From NCBI GenBank assembly GCA_030789695.1, contig CM061141.1, positions 276,775,871 through 276,839,870 of the forward strand: 64,000 nt of DNA. The letters run 5' to 3'. Below the pieces are notes generated by a model, which searched no databases, was not told the origin of the DNA, and saw only the letters and a list, made by a program, of their open reading frames with translations. Of the stretch, positions 42,265 through 51,555 are shown piece by piece (within the stretch, counting starts at the first letter, position 1; the number at the start of each line of letters is the position of its first letter). The position numbers were made by a program, and so were the translations under genes. The DNA comes from Scilla litardierei (lineage: Eukaryota > Streptophyta > Magnoliopsida > Asparagales > Asparagaceae).

Positions 42265-43953
42265 ATGGCCCGAACACGAATCCCGATCACTCTCTCTAGC
42301 CCCTCGTCGATGAACGTAGAACCAATCCCTACGGATACCGATCATCCAACCCCTCCGAAACGCCGTGCTAAGACCACCCAACCTTCGTCGTCTTCGCCTC
42401 CTCTCAAGAAGAAGAGGACGACGACCGCCAAGCCTAGAGGTCAACCCAAGCCCAAGCCTAAGCCCAAGATCAAGGATCTTGCCTCTCGTTCTTCTTTCCA
42501 TACTCCTACCGATTCCGATACGGAGTATAACCCCGAGACAGAGACTCATAGGGAACCCACTCCTCCTACCCATCCTGAGTCTAGCACCCACCCTCGTACG
42601 TCTACCCGTGAGCCTAAGGGAAAGGCTCCGATGCCGGTGGGCGGTATCGATATCTCGTTGTGTCGCGACGACCCGTTGTGTCTCGCGGCCTACAACCGTA
42701 TTGAACATTGCCCACTGCTTCTGGAGCATTTCGTCCAGTTCAGTGACTTCATAGGGTTAGCTGATCTTCTTTCGTCGTCGTGTCTTCTCGATTATCTTCG
42801 ATATGACCCGAAGGCGAACCCTCACCCGTACCCTCGATTAGTCAAGCTTTTCTATGCGAATAGGATCCGGGGTCAGTACGATGAGACCCACTCTGTTGAG
42901 ACGACTGTTTTGGGGACTCCTATAGTCCTCACGACAGAGATCTTACGAGAGATTTTGGGTATCTCTTCGTCTGGCCTCCTCCCCTCTGATATCTCTGTTG
43001 ACGATATTTCTTCCTCAGATCAGACCGTCCTTTCTGAGATTTTGCATCAGATTCCTCCTGCCATGATTGGCGTGCCTTCAAAATCTTTCAAGCCGAATGC
43101 ATGGGTCCTAAACTTGATTCTGAAGTCGTGCTTGCTTCCCAAGTACGGCTCCTCATCTCTCCCGTCCCAGCCCTTTCTGAAGCTGATCTATGCTATCTTT
43201 ATGGGGAGCTCGATTAATTGGGCTCGCATTATACTCTATAAGATTGATTCTTTCGAGTGTATTCGCAAGTCCAGTAAATCGGCTCATATCCCATTTCCTT
43301 GCTTGTTGACCCTCGTGTTTCATCACTTCCGTGTCACGTTGCCTCGTGACGATGAGCGTCCCCTTGGTCCTCCCCTGAACGCGACTGCCGTCAAGAAATC
43401 TCTTGCGGCGCTTCGTCACGTTTAGAGGACGACACCTTCAGCGTCTGCCTCTGCCCCTGCCTCTGCCTCTGCTACTCCCTCTGCCACCCTTGATGATGTC
43501 GTACGGTTACTTCGTCGTCACGAGTCTCGTTTGGCTCGTACGGAGGAGGTAGTTTGCCGTATGGCTCGTCTGATGGGTGTTGAGCTTCCTCCTTCTGTTT
43601 CTGAGGATGAGGAGTTGGATGAGTTAGCTGAGGAGGACGTTGAGGAGCTTTGCCGTGCTTCCACTCGTGCCCCCGAGGGCCCTTCTGGTACTGCTGCTGG
43701 TGCTTCCTCTTCCGGTGCTGCTGTTGCTGCTTCGTCTGCTGGTGCCCCCGAGAGCACACCTGTTGCCGCCACTCCTGTGGTGAATACTCCGACTGGTGCT
43801 CCCGAGGCCACTACGGTTGCTGCTCCAGAGATTGCCACTTCTGCCGTCGCTCCTGCTGATCTTCCGGACGTTCCTGCTGATCCAGTCACCACCCTGCTCC
43901 TGCTGAGCCTGCAGTTGCTTCTGATCCTCCCGCTGCCTCTTGAGTTTCTTTGA
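42265..43953 (+). CDS. S1 envelope-like ORF, one in-frame TAG
   Basis: From ATG 42265 (MARTRIPITLSSPSS) the frame runs to TAG at 43423-43425 and continues in the same frame to TGA at 43951-43953, about 560 codons in all. The N-terminus is Pro/Ser/Lys-rich and basic (KPKPKPKIKDL). Residues about 150-360 form a folded region (LCRDDPLCLAAYNRIEH, YPRLVKLFYANRIRG, LPKYGSSSLPSQPF) shared with other SIRE/Endovir-type ORFs and annotated elsewhere as a putative plant transposon domain. After the TAG come an acidic coiled coil (VSEDEELDELAEEDVEEL) and an Ala/Thr/Pro-rich tail. No clear signal peptide is visible; a Leu-rich stretch ends the tail. In soybean SIRE1 the envelope-like ORF is reported to be made by stop-codon suppression; whether TAG 43423 is read through here is unknown. 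Its role in plants is unproven. Confidence 0.78.
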
Positions 43954-44880
43954 GGCCTCTCCCGATACTCATTGGATGACATATCTAGTTGTGAGAGATG
44001 TTGGGTAGGATATTGTGGGTGGCTATGTATTTTGGATCTTTTTGATGTATTTGGATGTCTTTTGATGATGGTATATTTCTTTTGATACTCCGATATCTGT
44101 GATATGATGATGTATTTTGTGCTCCGATCGGTGGATCGATGTTTTGTATGTCGGTGATGTACTTTGGTTCATATTTTATATATATATACACATCGCTCTT
44201 GACATTTCATTCTATTGTGCAATTTATAATTTTTGTGTCTCTGATGTTTGATTTCGTCGCTCGACGATATTAACTTGGTTTAATAGAAATTTCTTCTATG
44301 GAAACATAGAATTGTTTTCCATGCACTAAACGAACCAAGAATGTTGATATTGGAGAGTATATTCCATAACTCAATCCGTAAAAATGATTTGAGTTTTGAT
44401 GAGTTCGTTTTACGATTTTTCGACTATGGTTTCATTGACACGCCTTGATTTTATTCGTATTTATTTGGTGTCACTTGAACTGTCGTCGTATTCTACGACT
44501 CCCGTGGTTTTAATTTGAGGCCATTGTTGTTGTCGTTGTTATCCTCCCGCTCTTTTTGCTTATGCCAAAGGGGGAGAGATATAATAATAACGATGTGCCA
44601 AATGAAAATTTAAAGCATTCTCCAAGAATCTAACTTGATGTGTTAGATTCACGGGGATGTTAAGATATATAAATGGATTTTCAAATCCGATATTTCAATA
44701 ACCTTCATTTGGTATTCGATAATTCAATAATTGATTCTCATTTTATATACTTCACCCGTCTGCTTGATGCGTATTATTTTTGTTTAAATTGGAATTAACG
44801 TGTCATCAATGCAGGGGGAGTAAGTAAATTTCATTTGAATTATTATTTTTGATTATTATTTATGTTGGTTTGTCATCACC
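43954..44880 (+). other. S1 3' untranslated region
   Basis: AT-rich and non-coding, with two extra polypurine-like words (AAAGGGGGAGAGA at about 44553 and CAGGGGGAGTAAG at about 44812) before the real tract. S3 shows the same feature. Confidence 0.7.
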
Positions 44881-44894
44881 AAAAAGGGGGAGAA
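44881..44894 (+). other. S1 polypurine tract
   Basis: AAAAAGGGGGAGAA directly before the 3' LTR; the identical tract precedes the S3 LTR. Confidence 0.9.
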
Positions 44895-46769
44895 TGTTGG
44901 ATATTGGACTCCCCGGATTTGGTTTTGGATGATGAACAAACATAAATATAACGTGAACTAACACTTTGTGAGCGCAGTTATGGAGATCGTCGCCAAATTT
45001 ATTGAATATCAATTACGACATCTCAAGACTTCTCAAAGCACGTGATCGTATGCCTAAAGCTTCGTTGAAGCTTATGGACCAATTTAGAAGTCATGAAGAT
45101 TCGTTTGAAGCTATTGAAGACGGTATCGTCAAGTTTAATTTATTGTCTTTAAGCTTCTTTCGTAGAATGTTAAGCCTTGAGTAGGTCTTACGATTTAATT
45201 CTTCATAACGCTCATATCTTAGCTCTAGGATCTTAGTAGAAGTCCATACAATCCTTCCCGAAGCATCGCGCTTCGTTTCGTGACTTCTTGTGCATGTTAG
45301 TTGGTTCAAGAAGAAGAACTGACTGACTAGATGGTGATCTAGTCGGTCGACAAAGCTTCTTGGACCAACTAGTTCTTCTCAGTCATTTCCAAGCTCTTTA
45401 CTGTTTACAGTTAGTCGGTCTAAGTTGACTCACCGACCGACTAGTTTGTGAACTAGTCGGTCAGTGATGCTTCTGTGACCGACTAGTTGAGCTTTCCCTG
45501 TTCATGCACATTTGAGCCTAAGCTACAGTTTATCTTTAGTCGGTCTGTGTTCATTTATCGACCGACTAGTTGATGAACTAGTCGGTCAACTTTCCTTCTT
45601 GGACCGACTAGTTTAGTTTACTGTACATGCCAAATTTTTCACCATACTTACTGTTTATTGTTAGTCGGTCTATGTTCATGTGGTGACCGACTAGTTGGTG
45701 AATTAGTCGGTCAACATTTGTTCTTGGACCGACTAAGTCTCTTTTAGCTCAGACTTCAGTTTTATCTGTTAGTCGGTCTACGTTGAGTAACCGACCGACT
45801 AGTTGTGAAACTAGTCGGTCAGCTACTCTTCTTGGACCGACTAGTTCCATTTGCCTGTACTTTGATCTTTTCTCTGTTCACTCATTAGTCGGTATAAGTT
45901 AATTGACAGACCGACTAGTTGATGAACTAGTCGGTCGGTGGTTGTTCTTTGACCGACTAGTTGGGTTCAGAAAAGAGCCGTTGGAGCATTTAATGACTCG
46001 AATTTCTTTCTCTCTCTCCTCTATCCTATATATACTTGATGGGCTGCATTCATTGCTGCCAAGGCTGATATTATTGCAAGTTTAGAGATCAAGAGAAATC
46101 ATTCCAAGCTCATTCAAAAGCTCATTCATTCCATTCAATAATCTCTCCTAACTCTTACTTCCAAAGAGAGATTCATTGAGTGTGAAGCCTTCCAAGCCAA
46201 GTGCTTGATTCTAGGTCACCAACATCCCCAAAGCTCTCCTTCGCTGATCTACATCTTGGAGCTAGGGTTTGGTGCCACTTCTTCCCCAAAATCATCCTTG
46301 CCCTAATTCGTAAGCAATACTCAAGGCATAGGTATTTTGTTCGGTAAGAAGTTTTCTTATTTCATTTCATATTTGATTTGTAAGTTTCACTCTCGGTTGT
46401 GAGAGTGTGGTTATGATCCCGGGTTGTGGGAGTCACAAATTACATTTTGTATGATTTGACTTGTGGAGGTTTTTCACAAGTATTTCATAGCGGAAATCTT
46501 GAGTTAGGGTTTCTAACTCAAGTATCTGGAGGGGATCCGGGTGGTTGGGACGTAGGATCACCGGGAACAAGTCGGAGAGACTTGGGTGGATCCGAACCCA
46601 GTAACATCTCTTGTTTGCATTGTTAATTTTGTTGTTGTCTTCAATTTAAGCTTCCGCAAATTGATTTGGTAGTTGTTTGCATTATAATTAGGAATTATAC
46701 TCCTTGTTATTTTTAAAGTACTATTCACCCCCCCTCTAGTACTTGTGCAGTAGCTTGTAGGGTATTACA
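44895..46769 (+). repeat. S1 3' LTR
   Basis: 1,875 bases, partner of 16330-18203. Same palindrome array (about 45320-45963) and TATA box (about 46026). Differences are scattered single bases, concentrated in the first 235 bases. Confidence 0.93.
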
Positions 46770-47164
46770 CAGTCATCGCGACTGCTTTCCCGGGATCCGT
46801 CGGCGCAACGGCAGGAGTCGGAGGAGAGGCGCGCCCGCCATTCGTCCGCGACTTCTTCCCGCTGGGGGCAGCGATCGCTGGGGGGGAGCGCTTGCGACTA
46901 CCGCCCGCAGACGGCCAAGAAGCCGATCCAGAACCCTCCACAAGGAGAGGGTCGACCCCCGCGGCTTCCCCTCCAGGGACATCCGACGCGACCCGTGGGG
47001 GGGGGGGGACCTGGCCTCAATCCTTCCCGAAGGAGGCTCAGACCGGCGCAACTCTTCATCAACAGAGCGGCGAGGCGCCCGTCCAGAAGAGGTCACATGG
47101 CCCCGGCGAGATCCCAGGCGAATGAGCTCGTCTACGTCATGAGTGAACTCACGGCCAACCATGC
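46770..47164 (-). pseudogene. Opposite-strand gene of element T, middle exon (upstream half)
   Basis: Minus-strand reading from the acceptor: MVGREFTHDVDELIRLGSRR, then Arg/Pro/Ser-rich sequence to the S1 insertion. The downstream half lies at 16086-16329. To stay open across the original joint the frame must change once, so the exon had small lesions or was already decaying when S1 arrived. No domain is recognised. Confidence 0.5.
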
Positions 47165-47227
47165 CTGCGAGAAAAAGTGAAATCAGGGTGAGCCAAATGA
47201 TAAAAGGAGGGAAAGGAGATAACTAAC
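47165..47227 (-). other. Predicted intron of the opposite-strand gene
   Basis: 63 bases on the minus strand, starting GTTAGTTATCTCC after CCACCG and ending CACTTTTTCTCGCAG. A strong pyrimidine tract and both consensus borders are present. Confidence 0.6.
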
Positions 47228-48043
47228 CGGTGGACCACAGAGTGCATTTTAGAAGAAGGTCATCCAGCAAATGCCAGACCGACCTCTCCTCGAGAGAAAG
47301 TGACGATATGAGACGGGCCGCGGCTCGCTCGGCCTCGAATAAGGTTACCGTCCTGTCGGTATGTTGCGAACTCCCCCAACCTGTCAAGATCACCGAGACC
47401 CCGGGGAAAACAACAAAATCAAAGCTAGAATCCCAGTTTCTGGACCCAGTGGCAGACCAAGAAGGCACACTCGACCCGCGCGGCTCCGGAGGTGCAGCCA
47501 AGATCCGAGGCCGACCGTCTGGATCCGGTAAAAGTAAAAGAGGAGTGGGAGAGACGGCTCCAGGCCGTGAGTGAGACAAAGCGTAATAAACCTGGTCAAC
47601 ACCGCGACAGAGGATGGCGTCAGTTGACACAGGGTGACTTTCAAGGAGTCAGTGAATTGAATGATAAAGGGGTGGAGAGGGAAGCGTAGCCCCAGATTGA
47701 ACATCTCGACGTAGACGTCGACCTCGTTACTCCACGGGAAGCAGATCCGCTCATCCCCAAAGGGAAGTCGGACGCCATAGGGATAACACAGGTACCTCTC
47801 CAATATTTCCCTAGTAACTAAGAACGAGGCCGTAGACGACGACCGAAGGATCGAGGGAGGGATGCCCAACCGATCGGAAGACGAGGCCACATCGTCCCCA
47901 ATGGGATCCGGAAAAAGCTTTCTTTTACATTTGTCCGGGACCCCCAGGGACGGCGAAGAAACTTCGAGCCCCGAGGGAGGGGCACAATCGGGACCAGGCG
48001 TCGGTCCGCCAGGACGCGTATCACCTATTCTAAGCATGGCCAT
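47228..48043 (-). pseudogene. Opposite-strand gene of element T, first exon (gypsy-type transposon domain)
   Basis: ATG at 48043 (minus) opens MAMLRIGDTRPGGPTPGPD. Then LVTREILERYLCYPYGVRLPF, FPWSNEVDVYVEMFNLGLRF and LHPFIIQFTDSLKVTLCQLT match the domain annotated as putative gypsy-type transposon (Transposase_28, PF04195), found in ORFs on the opposite strand of plant Tat/Grande-type elements. At about 47460 the frame shifts once, and the continuation (WDSSFDFVVFPGVSVILTGW, then SLEERSVWHLLDDLLL) runs to the donor at 47227. A TATA word (TATATATGC on the minus strand) lies about 135 bases upstream, at 48178-48190. Function is unknown. Despite the name it is not a proven transposase. One frameshift here makes this copy unlikely to be functional. 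Confidence 0.68.
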
Positions 48044-48177
48044 GGACGGAGGTAAAGGGTGGAAGAGTTACCTTGATCAAAGCTGGAGAAAAGACAAAGG
48101 TTGGGAGGAAGAAGCTGTTGGGACGGAGATCAAGAAGGAATGAGTGCGAAAGAGTTGAAGCCCGAGGGATTGGAACG

Positions 48178-48190
48178 CATATATAGAGGG
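48178..48190 (-). promoter_or_regulatory. TATA box of the opposite-strand gene
   Basis: Minus strand CCCTCTATATATGC, the only strong TATA word upstream of the 48043 ATG and at a fitting distance. It suggests an independent promoter firing against the LTR-driven transcript. Confidence 0.55.
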
Positions 48191-48394
48191 CAATGGTGGG
48201 ATCTGAACCATCAGGAGAAGGCACGCGGCGACATAAAAACGGCGGTGATGCTTCGAAAACTGCACCAGCGGAAGTTCAAACGGAACGGCAATAATGACAT
48301 TTATTTAATGGCGGGGCCTCGACTGACGCATCCATCGGGTCACGAAGAAGTCACATCACCCGAACCGAACCGACGGAAGCCGAACGGTCCGAGC

Positions 48395-48406
48395 GATGGG
48401 GGAAAT
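48395..48406 (+). other. Element T polypurine tract
   Basis: GATGGGGGAAAT directly before the LTR start TGTTACGAC. Confidence 0.6.
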
Positions 48407-49309
48407 TGTTACGACTAATATCAACGAGCCCGAAACACAACGGCCCACGGCCCGACCTCATAGGAGAAGCCCACTAGGGAAGATGGGCCCGCCCGAAAGA
48501 AGCCCACGGACGGAGCGGAAGGCCCAGCCACCTCGTCCTCGGGTACGCCCGACTGGCCCCCATTCGGCCGGATTAACCGCCCCTCTGAATCCGCGATCCC
48601 ATGATGGCCATTAACGGACCCGTTAATGGGCCACCTCACCACAACGCGAGAAGGGGAGGAGGCGGAGGCGGATCGTGGGGACGTGAGAGGAGGCAGGACG
48701 TGGGGCAATCAGGAAGAACCCTATAAGGGGAAGGCCATGACGACGAAGAAAGGGATCGAAACTCAGGTAACCCACATAGAGGTACTCCATCGACGACCTA
48801 GGCTTTCGCCACTCTATTTCCTCCCTCCCCCAATACTCGCGCCGCCTGGGTTGACGTTCCGGCTTCTTCACAAGCCGGATCTCCCCCGCCGAGTATCCTT
48901 TCAGATCCTGATCTGACTTAGGCATCGGAGGGGCTTTGGCCGGAACCTAGGTCAGGCCTCCCTGTCGAGTTTCTTCATCTGGACTGTCCAGGAAGAAGAC
49001 ATCCAAGACGCAGAGGCTACCCCTCAGCGTCGGCCGGCCATCACCGACGCAGTCGCCAGGAGGACGACTGATCAAGCACCGACCCAATCGCATGAAGCCG
49101 AGGCTACCCCTCGACGCGGATACAACCGAGGCCGAGCCCGACCCGACCGAGGCCGGGCGCGACTCACCGAGCCGAGGCTTCCCCTCAGCTCTCCCACGCC
49201 GAGTACAAGCGGGCTCGGCGAACCCAAGGGACCCTCAAACCGGCCCCTTGACCACGTTGACCACACATCTGGCGGTCAACGAGCAGTGGTGAGAAAACAC
49301 CCGTAAACA
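48407..49309 (+). repeat. Element T 3' LTR
   Basis: About 903 bases, starting TGTTACGACTA and ending CCCGTAAACA (imperfect inverted ends). TATA-like CCTATAAGGG at 48718-48727. From 48729 on it matches the truncated 5' LTR at 11563-12138. Confidence 0.85.
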
Positions 49310-49617
49310 AAATATATATGATTAAAGTACCTACTTCTATTCTAGCTAATTTGTGTCTGCACTTTCCTTGCACGAACTGTAACTTGCATTATGAATAAAA
49401 TTTTGACTTGAACTCAAATTATTCGCTTCTAGCCCGTTGTTCAAATTCTCTCGTGTGAACTTCATGCAAAAGGAAACCTAGACTAAAAATACCGTTCTTT
49501 CCATAAATTAATTAGGAGTCTTCAATTCGACTCATGCTTGAAAATTGTTAATTGTAATTCTTCTCCAACGTAACTTCGGATTCGAACAAAATAGGATTAA
49601 AATTCTAAGACATTACA
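49310..49617 (-). repeat. Partial LTR of older copia element F
   Basis: On the minus strand a polypurine-like AAGATGGAGAATC (49618-49630) is followed by TGTAATGTCTTAG, the probable LTR start. The LTR is cut at 49310 by the 3' end of element T, so T apparently inserted here. The matching other half should lie left of T but is absent because the left side of T is truncated. Confidence 0.6.
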
Positions 49618-49679
49618 GATTCTCCATCTTAACTCATACAACATCGTGTAACTAGTAAATAAACACCTCTGCAGCCATC

Positions 49680-50110
49680 AACTCTTTGTAATGCTCACTC
49701 GTCGCTATCAGAAACACCGAGCAAGTGCACGTAATGTATGACCTTACGCGAAGGAACAGGCTTGGTCATCATGTCAGTTGGATTATCTTGAGTACCATTC
49801 CTCTTCACCTTAATGACCTTTAACTCTTAAATGAAGTAGTGTCTGATATACGACGTGTGGTCCTCTTGTGATATATACATGCTATCTCTAGTCAATTGAA
49901 TTGAATTTTCACTATCACAGACTCACCTTAACCTTAGTCACATGCTGATATGAACCGAGATCATTGATCAACCCTCTCAGCCGTATAGCTTCTTTTACTG
50001 CTTCCACAACTATAATATACTCTACCTCAGTATTAGAAAAAGCCATCATCCACTATAAATATAGTTGCTTTCCAACTGTAGATATAGTTTGCTAGCGTGA
50101 AAATGTAGCA
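49680..50110 (-). pseudogene. Copia RNase H remnant of element F
   Basis: Minus-strand reading with a few stops: MMAFSNTEVEYIIVVEAVKEA, RDSMYISQEDHTSYIRHYF, and GTQDNPTDMMTKPVPSRKV. This is the C-terminal half of copia RNase H (the STTEAEYIA and DMMTKP signatures), of a lineage different from S1 and S3, which end in ADIFTKPL. It is followed by a polypurine tract and the partial LTR. Cut at 50110 by the LTR of S2. Confidence 0.75.
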
Positions 50111-51091
50111 TGTTAAGGATCTCTGAAATTCAGTACGCAGAAATGAAATATGAATCCAACAAAATAACACACGTCAATCAGCGACACACAAGACTTGGTA
50201 ACGCAGTTCGGTGCGCACACCTACATCTGCGGGGCCACGCCCAGAAAAATAGAATATTTCACTAAAATAATCAGAGAGTACAAACTCTAATAATCACGAT
50301 TCAACTAAGAGGAACACACTCCTCCTTAATACAAACTGCGAGGGGTGATCGCAATCAACCCCGTGAAGTATTCTCGGCAAGCTCCCCTTGCCAGCAAGCT
50401 CCCCTTGCACCACCGACTAGACCAACTCCATTGATCCTACGTGCGTAGCCGTCGGCCTCCTTCCTGGAGTTTCACAGAGCTTTTTACTCAAAAGCCGTAA
50501 CCTAGCCGTCACCGTCACCGAACACTAATAGCCTTTGCTCCCCCTAAATCCACGATTCGATCAGCAAGTATCCAATCCAATCGGTTACAGCTAGGCAACA
50601 CCAATATCAGCAACTCCCAACAAGCATGAGATCCCACAAAATCCGCAAGAGCCCGTTGCGAAGATATTGCACGCTAAAATCTCTCTAACCTTCTTTCAAC
50701 AAAATAACCTAGAGAAATAAATAGCCAATCAAATCTTTAACCATATTTAATCAACGTAAATACCTGGACAGTTAAAGATAGAAAGATAAGATCACGAGAT
50801 ACCCAAACCTGGATCCATGTATATCGCGAGCAATCAATGCCGCATATAGACACAGCATGTTGAACCTTATGGAGCAACATAATGTTCAACAATTCTTTCA
50901 ACATATTAGGCTGAGTCGTTTCTCTCCGTCAGAATACTGTTGCTCTGATACAACATCAAGTTCAACAAATCTTCCAACACCAACAAGAGAAACCGTCTTT
51001 CTTCTTCAAGATAGTAACGAGCAACAAACGATTATCATAGTGCCACTTATGACAATGCAGTCATGAATGCAGACATGAATAAATCCTAACA
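50111..51091 (-). repeat. S2 3' LTR
   Basis: On the minus strand it starts TGTTAGGATTTATTC after AAAAGGGGAGAT and ends GATCCTTAACA. It contains CCGCAGATGTAGG and CGAACTGCGTTACC, words common in copia LTRs of this type. Only one LTR is in the window. Confidence 0.72.
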
Positions 51092-51555
51092 ATCTCCCCT
51101 TTTGTCATTTAGTGTCACAACACGGTATGATATGAGACTGATGCAAACTGAAGAAAGATGTGGTAGACATCGATTCAGAAAAAGAAACTGCTGTTCTCAA
51201 AACATCATAACATCATCACTTATACATCATACCAACATATCAAAGCCAATAACACCGCCACCAGAACAACTTTAACAACTCAGACAGTGGAGACTCCCCT
51301 TCACCACAAGCACTCCAAAAAAATTTTCAACACCATCAAGCCACCAAGCGTTATCATTATCATAATCTCCCCTTTTGAGCCACTAAAGAAGAAGACATAC
51401 CTCAAAGAAAATACCACCAGAGTAGAGAGATGTACCAATCACAGCTCCTCGGTAAGTTTACTCTTCAGAGCAGACAGTTTGCTCTGTAACATAATTTTGT
51501 GACTATCCAGAAGACCCTTCTGACTTTGGAGCATCAACAATTGATCATCGACATT
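51092..51555 (-). other. S2 polypurine tract and 3' untranslated region
   Basis: Minus strand GACAAAAGGGGAGAT at 51092-51106 is the polypurine tract. The rest is AT-rich non-coding DNA. The plus-strand frame 51287-51502 is not supported. Confidence 0.65.

Larger units (their letters stand above)
16330..46769 (+). mobile_element. SIRE/Maximus-type copia element S1 (with nested insertions)
   Basis: Bounded by two LTRs of 1,874 and 1,875 bases starting TGTTGGATATTGG and ending CATTACA/TATTACA, and by the CAGTC duplication. Domain order is LTR, initiator-Met tRNA primer site, gag, protease-integrase-RT-RNase H (copia order), palindrome-rich spacer, envelope-like ORF, polypurine tract, LTR. That order, the long LTRs and the extra ORF after pol identify the SIRE/Maximus lineage. 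Its own length without nested elements is about 12.7 kb. Element L (with D inside it) sits between pol and the envelope-like ORF. The LTRs differ at about ten positions in the first 235 bases and less elsewhere, so it is not very recent. Confidence 0.92.
46770..49309 (+). mobile_element. Tat-type gypsy element T, right part
   Basis: Begins with the second CAGTC copy (46770-46774) and ends with the 3' LTR. It contains the upstream exons and promoter of the opposite-strand gene. Joined with 11563-16329 it makes an element of about 7.3 kb plus the missing start of its 5' LTR. Confidence 0.85.

Noticed and set aside
42265..43953. Interpretation of S1 as an infectious endogenous retrovirus with a true envelope
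   Set aside because: The extra ORF has no clear signal peptide, fusion peptide or transmembrane anchor by eye; only its position is envelope-like.
43472..43982. Long minus-strand ORFs opposite the S1 envelope-like tail
   Set aside because: Low-complexity shadow frames; the plus-strand frame continues the recognised ORF.
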